64,000 nucleotides of DNA, from assembly GCF_020567705.1 (NCBI RefSeq), contig NZ_JAJDJU010000008.1, positions 1-64,000 on the forward strand, written 5' to 3'. A model generated the notes under the pieces. That model had not been told where the DNA came from and made no database searches. It was given only the letters and a program-made list of their open reading frames with translations. The stretch's first letter is position 1. Each line of letters starts with the position of its first letter. Positions 8,311-16,805 of this stretch are shown here, in pieces. The position numbers and the translations under genes were made by a program. The DNA is from Acidocella sp. KAb 2-4. GTDB lineage: Bacteria; Pseudomonadota; Alphaproteobacteria; Acetobacterales; Acetobacteraceae.

Positions 8311-9369
8311 GTGACCAAGCGTAAACGGATCATCCTGGCTGCCTTTGTGGTTCTAGCCGGTGGCGCGGCGGCAGGCGCCGCATATCGCGCCTTCTGGCCA
8401 ACCGCGGCGGCGTCGAGCCTGACGCTTTATGGCAATGTCGATATCCGAGAGGTGAATGCGGCCTTTAACGATAGCGGCCGCATAGAGTCGCTTCTGGTCC
8501 AAGAGGGAGACGCGGTGCGCCAGGGCGAATTGATCGCCCAGCTTGATGACCGACGGTTCGCCGACGCTTTAGCGGCCGCCAATGCCCAGGCAGCCAACCA
8601 GAAGCAGGTGCTGGCGGCGCTGTTGGCGGGGTCGCGGCCCGAGCAAATCGCCCAGGCCAAGGCGCAGATGGACGCGCTGGCCATCGTTTACCGCAACGAC
8701 GAGGCGAACTACCAGCGTTACGCAACCCTGGCCCTGAGCGGCGCCGGCACCCTGCAGCAGCGGGACGACGCGGAGGCGGCGTTTTTGAACGCTGAACGCA
8801 ATTACGAGGCGGCGAAGCAGGCTTACATCCTGGCTGTGAAGGGGCCGCGCGCCGAGGATATCGCCGCCGCCCAGGCCGCCTATGACGCCGCCCAGGCCAG
8901 CGCCGCCCTGGCCGCGCAGGAGTATCAGGACACCAAACTCTACGCCCCCGCCGCTGGGATCGTCGAGGAACGGGTGCAGGAGCCGGGCGACATGACGTCG
9001 CCCGCGACACCTGTTTATGTCATCGCGCTCACCAATCCGCTCTGGGTGCGGGCCTATGTGCCGGAGAGCGATCTCGGGCATGTGAAGCTCGGCATGGCGG
9101 CGGAGATCACCACCGATTCTTATCCGGGGAAGGTGTATCACGGCTGGATTGGCTATCTCTCCCCCACCGCCGAATTCACGCCGAAGAATGTGGAGACACC
9201 GGATCTGCGCGCGCAGTTGGTGTACCAGGTGCGCGTATATGCCTGCGCGCCACAAGGCCAGCTCCGGCTGGGCATGCCGGCGACGGTGACGATCGACCTC
9301 GCCCAGCATGACCGCCAGGGGGCGGCGCGGGGGGGCGGAGGGTGCGGCGGCGATGGCGCCGGGACTTGA
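8311..9369 (+). CDS. ybhG: membrane fusion protein of ABC-2 exporter (YbhG-like, HlyD family)
   Basis: Periplasmic adaptor. It has a single N-terminal transmembrane anchor (IILAAFVVLAGGAAAGAAY), then a split biotinyl-lipoyl-like domain (YGNVDIREVNAAFNDSGRI, YAPAAGIVEERVQEPGDMTSPATP) flanking a long Ala/Gln-rich alpha-helical hairpin (about residues 90-200), then a beta-barrel domain. The start is GTG 8311 with a GGTGGG SD. The C-terminus is Gly-rich and overlaps the start of the ATPase gene. Together with the next three genes it makes a tripartite-type ABC exporter like E. coli YbhGFSR, which has been linked to drug and alkali-cation export. Cargo here is unknown. Confidence 0.85.
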   Translation: MTKRKRIILAAFVVLAGGAAAGAAYRAFWPTAAASSLTLYGNVDIREVNAAFNDSGRIESLLVQEGDAVRQGELIAQLDDRRFADALAAANAQAANQKQVLAALLAGSRPEQIAQAKAQMDALAIVYRNDEANYQRYATLALSGAGTLQQRDDAEAAFLNAERNYEAAKQAYILAVKGPRAEDIAAAQAAYDAAQASAALAAQEYQDTKLYAPAAGIVEERVQEPGDMTSPATPVYVIALTNPLWVRAYVPESDLGHVKLGMAAEITTDSYPGKVYHGWIGYLSPTAEFTPKNVETPDLRAQLVYQVRVYACAPQGQLRLGMPATVTIDLAQHDRQGAARGGGGCGGDGAGT

Positions 9370-11128
9370 GCCGGGGGCGGCCATCGGCAAGCCTCTGGTG
9401 ATTGCCGGGCTCACCCGGCGGTTCCGCGCTGGCAAGCGCCTCGTTACCGCGCTTGACGGGGTTAGTGCGGAAACCTCGGCCGGGCTTGTGACCGGGCTGA
9501 TCGGCCCCGATGGCGCGGGCAAGACCACGCTGATGCGCCTGATCGCCGGGCTGCTGCGCGCCGATGCCGGGTCGGTCCGGGTCTTCGGTACCGATGTGCG
9601 CGCCGATCCGCTGGCCGTGCAGGGCATGCTCTCCTACATGCCGCAGCGCTTCGGCCTTTACGAAGATTTGACCGTACAGGAAAACCTCGATCTGTATGCC
9701 GATCTGCAGGGCGTCGCCACCGCGGCGCGGCCTGAGCGATACCGCGAATTGCTGCACATGACCGGGCTTGCCCCGTTCACCGCCCGGCTGGCGGGCCGGC
9801 TTTCGGGCGGCATGAAGCAGAAGCTGGGCCTCGCCTGCACGCTCATTCGCGCGCCCCGGCTGCTGCTGCTCGACGAGCCGACCGTCGGGGTAGATCCGGT
9901 GTCCCGCCGCGAGTTGTGGGAGATCGTCGACCACCTCGTGCGCAAGGCGGGGATGAGCGTGCTGCTCTCCACCGCCTATCTCGACGAGGCGGAGCGCTGC
10001 GACGAGGTGCTGCTGCTGCATGAGGGCCAGTTGATCGGGGCGGGACGGCCAGGCGGGTTCACCCAGGCCATGGCGGGGCGCAGCTTTCATTTCCGCCTGC
10101 CGGGGCGCTCGAAGCGGGCCTTGCAGGCCGCCCTGGCAACGGTCCAGGGGGTGACGGACGCGGTGATTCAGGGCGAGGCGGTGCGTGTGGTGCTGGAGCC
10201 AGGGATGGCGCCTGAGGCGGTGCAGCTCCCAGGTTTTTCGGGGCTCACCATCACCCCGGTGCCCCCCCGCTTCGAGGACCGCTTCGTCGATCTGTTGCGG
10301 GCCAGATCCGGCGCGCGGGGCGGCATCGTCCCCGTGGCGGAGGCCGCGCAGGCGGGAACGGCCGAAACGGTGATCGAGGTCAGCAACCTGGTCAAACGCT
10401 TCGGCGGCTTTGCCGCGGTGGATGGCATCAGCTTCAGCGTGCGCCGGGGCGAGATTTTCGGCCTGCTGGGCGCCAATGGGGCGGGGAAATCCACCACCTT
10501 CCGCATGCTCTGCGGGTTGCTGCCGGCGAGCAGCGGGCGTTTGCAGGTCGACGGCTTCGACCTGCACCATGCCGCCGCCGTGGCGCGCGGGCGGCTGGGC
10601 TACATGGCCCAGAAATTCTCGCTTTATGGTGAACTGAGCGTGGCGCAGAATCTGCGCTTCTTCGCCGCCGCCTATGGACTGACCGGGGCACGCCGCGCGG
10701 CGCGGCTGGATTGGGCGCTGCGCGAGTTCGAACTGGGGCCGCGCGCCGATGTCACCAGCCGCGACCTGCCGCTCGGCTTCAAGCAGCGCATGGCGCTGGC
10801 CTGCGCGCTGATGCACGAACCGGATGTGCTGTTCCTCGACGAGCCGACATCGGGCGTGGACCCTCTGGCGCGGCGCGAATTCTGGCGGCGCATCAACGCC
10901 CTGGCTGAAAGCGGCGTGACCGTGCTGGTGACCACGCATTTCATGGAGGAGGCTGAATATTGTGACCGCCTGGTGATCATGGCGCAGGGCAGGATATTGG
11001 CCACGGGCACCTCGGAAGAACTGAAGGCCGCGACCCGCAGCGCCAGCCTGCCCGAGCCGACCATGGAAGACGCCTTCATCGCCCTGATCATGGCGGATAA
11101 CGCGAAAACCGTGGAGGCGGCGGCATGA
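9353..11128 (+). CDS. ybhF: ABC exporter ATPase with two fused nucleotide-binding domains (YbhF-like)
   Basis: One polypeptide with two ATPase domains. Domain 1 has Walker A GPDGAGKTT, signature LSGGMKQK and Walker B LLLLDEPTVGVDP. Domain 2 has Walker A GANGAGKST, a degenerate signature LPLGFKQRM and Walker B VLFLDEPTSGVDP. The same asymmetry (canonical LSGG in the first half, LPLGFKQ in the second) is typical of YbhF-type proteins, implying that only one composite site hydrolyses normally. I take ATG 9353, which has GGAGG at SD distance, giving 591 aa and a 17-base overlap with ybhG; ATG 9308 is the alternative. The stop overlaps the next ATG (ATGA). A large open frame on the opposite strand is an antisense shadow. 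Confidence 0.9.
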   Translation: MAPGLEPGAAIGKPLVIAGLTRRFRAGKRLVTALDGVSAETSAGLVTGLIGPDGAGKTTLMRLIAGLLRADAGSVRVFGTDVRADPLAVQGMLSYMPQRFGLYEDLTVQENLDLYADLQGVATAARPERYRELLHMTGLAPFTARLAGRLSGGMKQKLGLACTLIRAPRLLLLDEPTVGVDPVSRRELWEIVDHLVRKAGMSVLLSTAYLDEAERCDEVLLLHEGQLIGAGRPGGFTQAMAGRSFHFRLPGRSKRALQAALATVQGVTDAVIQGEAVRVVLEPGMAPEAVQLPGFSGLTITPVPPRFEDRFVDLLRARSGARGGIVPVAEAAQAGTAETVIEVSNLVKRFGGFAAVDGISFSVRRGEIFGLLGANGAGKSTTFRMLCGLLPASSGRLQVDGFDLHHAAAVARGRLGYMAQKFSLYGELSVAQNLRFFAAAYGLTGARRAARLDWALREFELGPRADVTSRDLPLGFKQRMALACALMHEPDVLFLDEPTSGVDPLARREFWRRINALAESGVTVLVTTHFMEEAEYCDRLVIMAQGRILATGTSEELKAATRSASLPEPTMEDAFIALIMADNAKTVEAAA

Positions 11129-12237
11129 ACGAGCGCGCGATGCGGCTGCGCGGACTGATCCGCAAGGAGAGCCTGCAAATCCTGCGGGACCCGTCTTCCA
11201 TTGCCATCGCCTTCATTCTGCCCGCGGTATTGCTGTTGCTGTTCGGTTTCGGCGTCTCGCTCGATGCGCGGCATGTCACGCTTGGCCTGGTGGTTGAGCA
11301 GCCAAGCGCCGCGGCGGCCAGCCTCACCGCGCAATTTCGCCAATCCCCCTATTTCGTGCCGCAGGAATTTTCCAATGCTGGGACGGCGCAAACGGCGCTC
11401 GCGGATGGAAGGATCGAGGGCTTCGTCTGGCTGCGCGCCAATTTCGCCCGCCAACTCAGCGCCGGCCATGATCCGGCCATCGGGCTATTCGTCAATGGCA
11501 CAGATGCCAATAATGCCCGGATCATCGAAAACTACGTGCAACAGAGCTGGACGATCTGGGGCGCGCAGCAGACGGGGAGCGCCAACCCGGCGCCGATCGC
11601 CGTGCAGCCGCGCATCTGGTTCAACCCGGCGGTGCGCAGCCGTGATTACCTGGTTCCGGGGCTCATCGCGGTGATCATGACGCTGACCGGCGCGCTGCTC
11701 ACCGCGCTGGTCATCGCCCGCGAGTGGGAGCGCGGCACGATGGAGGCGCTGATGGTCACGAAGATCAGTATGCATGAGATCCTGATCTCGAAACTCATCC
11801 CTTATTTTCTGCTCGGCATGGGCGGCATGGTGGTGTCCGTATTGATCGCGGTAACATTGTTCGGCGTGCCGTTGCGGGGTTCGCCACTCGTGCTGGGGCT
11901 GGCCGCCTCACTGTTCATGCTCGCCTCGCTCGGCATGGGGCTGGTGATCTCAACCGTCGCCAAAAATCAGTTTGTCGCCGGGCAGATCGCCATCATCACA
12001 ACCTTCCTCCCGGCTTTCATCCTCTCGGGATTCATCTTCGATATTTCCAGCATGCCACCGCCCATCCAGTTGGTGACGCATATCGTCGCGGCACGCTATT
12101 TCGTCTCCATTCTGCAAACGCTATTCCTGGCGGGCACGGTGTGGTCGGTGGTGTTGCCCAATCTGTTCGCCCTGGCTGTCATGGCGGCGGTGTTTCTTGG
12201 GGTCGCCCGTCTGGTGGCGCGCAAGCGGTTGGATTGA
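11125..12237 (+). CDS. ybhS: ABC-2 type permease (YbhS-like)
   Basis: Integral membrane subunit of the exporter. It has one N-terminal helix (about residues 20-42, SIAIAFILPAVLLLLFGFG), a large extracytoplasmic domain (about 45-175) and five C-terminal helices, the standard ABC-2 layout. IRKESLQILRDPSS at the start and ALVIAREWERGTMEALMVTKISMHEILISKLIPYF mid-protein are family hallmarks. The start overlaps the ybhF stop by four bases and the stop is four bases before ybhR, so the subunits are translated in series. With YbhR it probably forms a heterodimeric pore. Confidence 0.9.
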   Translation: MNERAMRLRGLIRKESLQILRDPSSIAIAFILPAVLLLLFGFGVSLDARHVTLGLVVEQPSAAAASLTAQFRQSPYFVPQEFSNAGTAQTALADGRIEGFVWLRANFARQLSAGHDPAIGLFVNGTDANNARIIENYVQQSWTIWGAQQTGSANPAPIAVQPRIWFNPAVRSRDYLVPGLIAVIMTLTGALLTALVIAREWERGTMEALMVTKISMHEILISKLIPYFLLGMGGMVVSVLIAVTLFGVPLRGSPLVLGLAASLFMLASLGMGLVISTVAKNQFVAGQIAIITTFLPAFILSGFIFDISSMPPPIQLVTHIVAARYFVSILQTLFLAGTVWSVVLPNLFALAVMAAVFLGVARLVARKRLD

Positions 12238-12241
12238 TCTG

Positions 12242-13351
12242 ATGCTGGCTCGTCTCCTCGCCCTGGTGATCAAGGAGTTTCTCGCCATTCTGCGCGACGG
12301 TAAAAGCCGCGCGGTGCTGATTGGCCCGCCGCTGATCCAACTCATCGTGTTCGGTTACGCGGCCAGCTTCGACCTCAACCACGTGCCATTCGCCGTGTAT
12401 AACCAGGATCATTCCGCCATCTCGCGCGATCTGGTGGCGGATTTCGCGGGATCACGGGCGTTTCAGGAGGTGGCGGTCCTGCATGGCCCCGAGCGGATCA
12501 GGGCACTGATCGATTCCCGCGAGGTCGAGATGGTGCTCGATATCGATCCGCGCTTCTCGCGCAATCTGCTGACCAACCAGCCCGCGCCCGTGCAGATCAT
12601 CGTCGATGGCCGGAATTCGAACACCGCTTTGCTGATTTTGGGTTATGCCAACAGCGTCATTGCCGATGCCAGTGCGGCCTGGGCGGCCCGACATGGCGCC
12701 GCGGAGCCCCCCGCGCGGCTGGAGCCGCATGCCTTGTTCAACCCGAATCTCGATTCCCATTGGTTCATCATCCCTGGCATTGTTGCCCTGCTGACGCAGA
12801 TCGTGACGCTGCTGGTCGTCGGCCTGTCCGTGGCGCGCGAACGGGAGGCGGGAACCTTCGATCAGATCCTGGTGACGCCCCTGCGCCCGCTCGATATCCT
12901 GCTGGGCAAGAGCCTGCCGGGGTTGATCATCGGCTTGGCGGAAGGCACGGTCATCATCCTCGCCACCGTGTTCTGGTTTGGCGTGCCGCTCAATGGCGGA
13001 TTATTGCAGCTCTACACGGGGTTATTCCTGTTTATCGCCGCGGTCACCGGTATCGGGCTGATGATCTCCTCCCTTGCCACGACACAGCAGCAAGCCCTGC
13101 TCGGCGCGTTCATGTTCATGGTGCCTTCAATCATCCTCTCCGGCTTCGCCACGCCCATCGCCAATATGCCCGCGCCGGTTCAGGCTCTCACCCTGGTCAA
13201 CCCGATGCGATATGTGCTGGTCGTGATCCGCCGCTGCTTTCTGGAGCAGCCGAGTTTTTCGTCTCTTTCACTCGATTACGCCGCCATGGCCGCGCTCGCC
13301 TTGTGCAGCCTAACCGCCGCCGCATGGCTCTTTCGCAAGCGCGTGGTTTGA
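12242..13351 (+). CDS. ybhR: ABC-2 type permease (YbhR-like)
   Basis: Second membrane subunit of the exporter, 369 aa. It has the same architecture as YbhS: an N-terminal helix after VIKEFLAILRDGKSRAVLIGPPLIQLIVFGYA, a periplasmic domain, then a block of five helices beginning HWFIIPGIVALLTQIVTLLVVGLSVARERE. The REREAGTFDQILVTPLRPLDILLGK motif is the coupling region that contacts the ATPase. ATG 12242 is used because the longer frame from 12197 lies inside ybhS. It is the last gene of the four-gene operon. No outer-membrane channel gene accompanies it, so a shared TolC-type protein would be needed. Confidence 0.9.
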   Translation: MLARLLALVIKEFLAILRDGKSRAVLIGPPLIQLIVFGYAASFDLNHVPFAVYNQDHSAISRDLVADFAGSRAFQEVAVLHGPERIRALIDSREVEMVLDIDPRFSRNLLTNQPAPVQIIVDGRNSNTALLILGYANSVIADASAAWAARHGAAEPPARLEPHALFNPNLDSHWFIIPGIVALLTQIVTLLVVGLSVAREREAGTFDQILVTPLRPLDILLGKSLPGLIIGLAEGTVIILATVFWFGVPLNGGLLQLYTGLFLFIAAVTGIGLMISSLATTQQQALLGAFMFMVPSIILSGFATPIANMPAPVQALTLVNPMRYVLVVIRRCFLEQPSFSSLSLDYAAMAALALCSLTAAAWLFRKRVV

Positions 13352-13525
13352 GAAATTGATGGCGCTGGCGGAGTGGCCGCGCGAATCAATAACTATATTG
13401 GATTAGTTTAATAAGAATAATGAATTATTTATGTGCTTAAACCTGCTGTAAGCTCGTTAACGGTAGAAAAGCGCCGCTACGCTCCTGTCCGTCCGGGGCC
13501 GGCGATCAAAGTAAGGAAATGCACA
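13352..13525 (+). promoter_or_regulatory. A/T-rich upstream region of the DoxDA gene set
   Basis: About 170 bases, strongly A/T-rich between 13385 and 13440 against a high-GC background. It should hold the promoter for the next three genes, and possibly the end of the ybh transcript. Several -10-like sequences (TATATT, TTATTTATG) occur but no unique -35/-10 pair can be chosen. AAGGA at 13513-13517 is the SD of the downstream gene. Confidence 0.4.
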
Positions 13526-14347
13526 ATGTCACAGAATGAGACTCATGGCCGGGCCGCAAACCGTCGGGACTTGTTGCGCGGGGCTGGTCTGTCGCTTGGC
13601 GCGGTTGGGCTTGCCGCCGCTTCGGCACGGTCAAGCCAGGCGGCGGAGACGGGCTCTTCCGATCTGATCGCAGGCACAGGGGCCACGTTGGCGGCGCTGA
13701 CCAAACAACTCGCGGCCCTGCCGCGCCGCCGCCAGTTCAGCACCGTGCCGATGATTCTCACCGAGCCGGCGCAGTGGGATAGCGAGGCTTTAAACGCTGT
13801 TCTCGCGTATCGCGGCGGCCCCAAGCAGGTTTGGGACAACACCGATCTCGCCGGTCCCTGGCTCAACCTGATGCGCAATTCGCTCAATGTCGAAATCTAT
13901 GCCTGGAAGCATCCTGACTTTCTAATTGTCTCGGCGACACATGCCACCGCTCATCTCGCGCTTTATCAGCAGGCGATCTGGGACAAATACAAGCTCACCG
14001 CGATCACCGGCGGAAAATTCGCGTCCAATACGCTGATCGATGTTCCGCCAGCCGCCAAGGGCAGCGTGTCGGATATCCAGAATCCGGCCGGCCCGTTCTC
14101 TCCGGCCGCTAACAGCATCACGGTATTGCAGCAGCGAGGCGTGGTGTTCGTCGCTTGCCATAATGCCATATGGGAATTCAGCGGGGCGCTGCTGAAAGCT
14201 GGTAATAATCCGGATGGACTCTCACACGAGGCCCTGGCCGCTGAATTGACCAACAACCTGATTCCGGGCGCTATTCTGAGCCCCGGCACTGTCGGCACGA
14301 TTCCCGAATTACAGCGCGCCGGATTCCATTATGCCGTTGCGGCGTGA
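13526..14347 (+). CDS. Tat-exported DsrE-like protein
   Basis: A 273-aa protein with a twin-arginine signal (NRRDLLRGAGLSLGAVG, about residues 11-27) and Ala-rich cleavage region, so it is exported folded. The C-terminal half looks like the DsrE/DsrF sulfurtransferase-type fold: a conserved-style cysteine in GVVFVACHNAIWEF, followed by IPGAILSPGTVGTIPELQRAGFHYA, close to the family ending (valine-rich strand, pG.g.i.elQ..Gy.Y). In known DsrE proteins that cysteine carries persulfide. ATG 13526 has an AAGGA SD. The stop overlaps the next frame. Placed ahead of a periplasmic binding protein and DoxDA, a role in periplasmic sulfur-compound handling is inferred. Family assignment is by eye only. 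Confidence 0.62.
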   Translation: MSQNETHGRAANRRDLLRGAGLSLGAVGLAAASARSSQAAETGSSDLIAGTGATLAALTKQLAALPRRRQFSTVPMILTEPAQWDSEALNAVLAYRGGPKQVWDNTDLAGPWLNLMRNSLNVEIYAWKHPDFLIVSATHATAHLALYQQAIWDKYKLTAITGGKFASNTLIDVPPAAKGSVSDIQNPAGPFSPAANSITVLQQRGVVFVACHNAIWEFSGALLKAGNNPDGLSHEALAAELTNNLIPGAILSPGTVGTIPELQRAGFHYAVAA

Positions 14348-14370
14348 TTCTCGTTGAAAGATGGCGTTTC

Positions 14371-15363
14371 ATGATCAGGACCTCGATGAAAGGCTTCAGG
14401 GCGCTTCTGGCTCTGGCATTGCTTTCGGCGGTGCCGCTTTCCGCCGGCGCGCAGACCAAAGCGCCCCTCGATAACAGCCAGGTGTTTCCGCCCTGGCAGC
14501 ACGGCGCGAATAATGACGCGCTGAACAAGGGCTTCAACTTCACGGTTCCCGAAGTTGATAACATGGTGGATTTCCACGGCGATTTGTCGAATCCAAAACT
14601 GGTTCTTTATGTCGGTGGCAATTACTATTTTGCCATGGCGCCCCTGGTTGCGGCGTTTGAGGCAGCCAATCCGCAGTACAAGGGGCGTATATTTTATGTG
14701 ACCATCCCGCCTGGAATGTTGGTACAGGTCATGCAGAAAGGCGGGACTTTCACATCCGGCAACATGACTTTCACGGTGAAGCCGGATGCTTATTTCGCCG
14801 GGTTGAAGAAGGTGCAAGCGCTGATCGATAGCGGCGTTTTGAGCGCGCCGGCGGTGCCCTATGTGACCAATGATCTAACCATCATGGTCCCGAAAGGTAA
14901 CCCCGCACACATCCAGAGCTTGGCCGATCTTGGCAAGCCTGGCGTCAGGCTCGTCATGCCCAATCCAGCCTATGAGGGAATCGCCAGACAGATCGAAGCC
15001 GCGCTGCGCAAAGCGGGCGGGGATGCGCTGGAGACTCAGGTTTATCAGACCGGCGTGACGAACGGGACCACGATTTTGACGCATATTCATCACCGGCAAA
15101 CCCCGCTATTTTTGATGCAGGGCTTGGCGGATGCGGGTGTCACCTGGAAATCCGAAGCGATCTTTCAGGAGGAAATCGGCAACCCGATTAGCGATGTTCC
15201 CATTCCCGCGGCCGATAATGCCACAGCTATTTACGCGGGCGCCGTTGTGAAGGGAGCGGCGCATCCTGACGCCGCCAAGGCATGGCTGTCGTTCATACAC
15301 TCGCCCACCGCCCTGGCCATCTTCGAACATTACGGCTTTAAGCCATATACGGGACAGTCTTAA
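14371..15363 (+). CDS. periplasmic solute-binding protein (oxyanion-type)
   Basis: 330-aa exported binding protein. It has an N-terminal signal peptide (ALLALALLSAVPLSAGA, cleavage before QT) and a two-lobed fold with TNDLTIMVPKGNPAHIQSLADLGKPGVRLVMPNPAYEG. That stretch is the hinge pattern of ModA-like binding proteins for tetrahedral oxyanions. ATG 14371 is preferred; GTG 14344 overlaps the previous stop, and ATG 14386 is also possible. No ABC permease or ATPase is adjacent, so it may serve as a receptor or delivery protein instead of an importer subunit. It sits between a DsrE-like protein and DoxDA, so thiosulfate or a related sulfur oxyanion is a candidate ligand; molybdate is the main alternative. 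Confidence 0.7.
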   Translation: MIRTSMKGFRALLALALLSAVPLSAGAQTKAPLDNSQVFPPWQHGANNDALNKGFNFTVPEVDNMVDFHGDLSNPKLVLYVGGNYYFAMAPLVAAFEAANPQYKGRIFYVTIPPGMLVQVMQKGGTFTSGNMTFTVKPDAYFAGLKKVQALIDSGVLSAPAVPYVTNDLTIMVPKGNPAHIQSLADLGKPGVRLVMPNPAYEGIARQIEAALRKAGGDALETQVYQTGVTNGTTILTHIHHRQTPLFLMQGLADAGVTWKSEAIFQEEIGNPISDVPIPAADNATAIYAGAVVKGAAHPDAAKAWLSFIHSPTALAIFEHYGFKPYTGQS

Positions 15364-15396
15364 GCCTGCGCGCTCAACATAAAAAAGGTTAGCTGA

Positions 15397-16500
15397 ATGT
15401 CTACGCCATTCATGGAGCCGGCAGAAGTTGCTCCCTCCAGCAAAAGCGGCTCCATCGACAATTCCGGCTGGCGCAATGCCGCGATCGGGCTGCTCGCGGT
15501 GCGCTTTATCCAGGGGTTCATTTATTGGGGCGGCGGATCACGGCGCTTCATCTACGGCCCGCAGAAACTCAACCCGCATGGGCACTGGATGGCCTATAAA
15601 TTCCAGACGGCCATGCCCGGCGCGCTGCTCGGCACAGACCATGTCATCGCTTATCTGCTCAACCATTTCGTGCTGCTCTACGCCAGCGTGATCATCTTCA
15701 GCGCCGTTGAACTGATCTCGGGGATGATGCTGATCTCGGGCTTGTTCACGCGGGCGGCGGCTGTGGTGACAATCGGGCTTTCCATCTCCCTGATGCTGAT
15801 GTTTGGCTGGCAAGGGGCAACCTGTATCGACGAATGGACGATGGCGGCGGCCAATCTTGGCATGGGCGCCGCGCTCGCTTTGGTCGGCAGCGGCGCTTAT
15901 TCGCTGGACAACGCCCTGCTGCGGGCCAACCCCGCACTTGCCGACAAGGCGTGGTTCCGCTGGCTCGGCGGCAGCTTGCCGCTCCCGCTCCAGGCGGGCG
16001 CGTACCGCAATCTGGCCCTTGCCTTGTTCGCGTTCACGGTGGCGTTCAATGTCGGCACCTACAGTTACTATCGCGGCTCGGTGGTGACCCCATTCCATAG
16101 CGGCCCGACCAGCCCCACCATTCACAGCTATGCGCTGAGCAACGGCGTGTTGACGCCGGATGGCAGGATCAGCTTCCATGCCTATCTTAACGCAGGAACA
16201 CCGGAGGAGCCTGCCCACATCGTAGAGGCAGCGCTGCTGCAAAATGGCAATCTCGTGGAAAGCTGGGATACCGCGGCGCTGACCAACCTTCCGAAAACCG
16301 CCTTCAAGAACGATTTCCCCTATCAGCAATTCCGGGCGGGGCCATATGGAATCGTCAGCGGCATGGGCGCGGCGGCCACCATCGCCCTGCCATCGGTTCT
16401 GTCAAACCATCCGGCACTGACCGGCAATGGCTACAGCCTGAGGCTCACATCGGTGAATGGACGGGTCTTCACCATGCCGCTTACGCTCACCACGCCATAA
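15397..16500 (+). CDS. doxDA: thiosulfate:quinone oxidoreductase, fused DoxD-DoxA
   Basis: Membrane enzyme that oxidises thiosulfate to tetrathionate and passes electrons to quinone. The N-terminal part (about residues 25-175) is a DoxD-type four-helix domain: AAIGLLAVRFIQGFIYWGGGSRR, YASVIIFSAVELISGMMLISGLF and MLMFGWQGATCIDEWTMAAANLGMG. A further helix (about 205-222) leads into a periplasmic DoxA-like beta domain (about 230-367). In Acidianus the two are separate subunits; a fused DoxDA is described in Acidithiobacillus, as here. At 367 aa the length fits the fusion. SD is AAAAAAGG-type upstream of ATG 15397. It is the last gene of the three-gene set and a sign of an acidophilic sulfur-oxidising lifestyle. 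Confidence 0.85.
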   Translation: MSTPFMEPAEVAPSSKSGSIDNSGWRNAAIGLLAVRFIQGFIYWGGGSRRFIYGPQKLNPHGHWMAYKFQTAMPGALLGTDHVIAYLLNHFVLLYASVIIFSAVELISGMMLISGLFTRAAAVVTIGLSISLMLMFGWQGATCIDEWTMAAANLGMGAALALVGSGAYSLDNALLRANPALADKAWFRWLGGSLPLPLQAGAYRNLALALFAFTVAFNVGTYSYYRGSVVTPFHSGPTSPTIHSYALSNGVLTPDGRISFHAYLNAGTPEEPAHIVEAALLQNGNLVESWDTAALTNLPKTAFKNDFPYQQFRAGPYGIVSGMGAAATIALPSVLSNHPALTGNGYSLRLTSVNGRVFTMPLTLTTP

Positions 16501-16559
16501 GGTGAAAACACGATAAGAAATGGAGCATGGCTGCGGCGCAAGATGTGCAAAACCTAAAT

Positions 16560-16672
16560 CAGGCTGTTTGTGGATGAGGCTGTCAGCAGCAAGCAGGAAA
16601 CAAGCTCTCGGGCCCCAAAGCCCTGCTGGCCCGCGCCGCGCTGAGCGACCTGCCCAGCATACCGGCTTAAGT
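16560..16672 (+). pseudogene. possible gene remnant beside tRNA-Glu
   Basis: Between doxDA and tRNA-Glu the + strand carries a protein-like tail, LSGPKALLARAALSDLPS, ending at a TAA near 16672. A second coding-looking piece (LFVDEAVSS) sits just upstream in another frame. No start or SD serves either piece. A tRNA 3' end is a common integration point, so this may be the eroded end of an inserted gene. It could equally be chance coding potential in high-GC DNA. Confidence 0.2.
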
Positions 16673-16691
16673 TATTACTTATGTTCGAGAA

Positions 16692-16767
16692 TGGCGTCCC
16701 GTAGGGGATTCGAACCCCTGTTACCGCCGTGAGAGGGCAGCGTCCTAGGCCTCTAGACGAACGGGAC
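16692..16767 (-). tRNA. tRNA-Glu (CTC)
   Basis: 76 bases on the minus strand including an encoded CCA. The acceptor stem GTCCCGT pairs with ACGGGAC, the discriminator is G, and the D-loop is TCGTCTAGAGGCC. The anticodon loop is CTCTCAC with anticodon CTC, and the T-arm is AGGGGTTCGAATCCCCT. It reads GAG codons. The 5' end is at 16767. Confidence 0.95.
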
Positions 16768-16805
16768 TAAAGGTGGGCGTCTGCTACGATGCTTGGCGCT
16801 TCTCG

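Noticed and set aside
9176-10939. 587-codon open frame on the minus strand
   Set aside because: Antisense to ybhF, whose Walker and signature motifs are intact. Long antisense frames are expected at this GC content.
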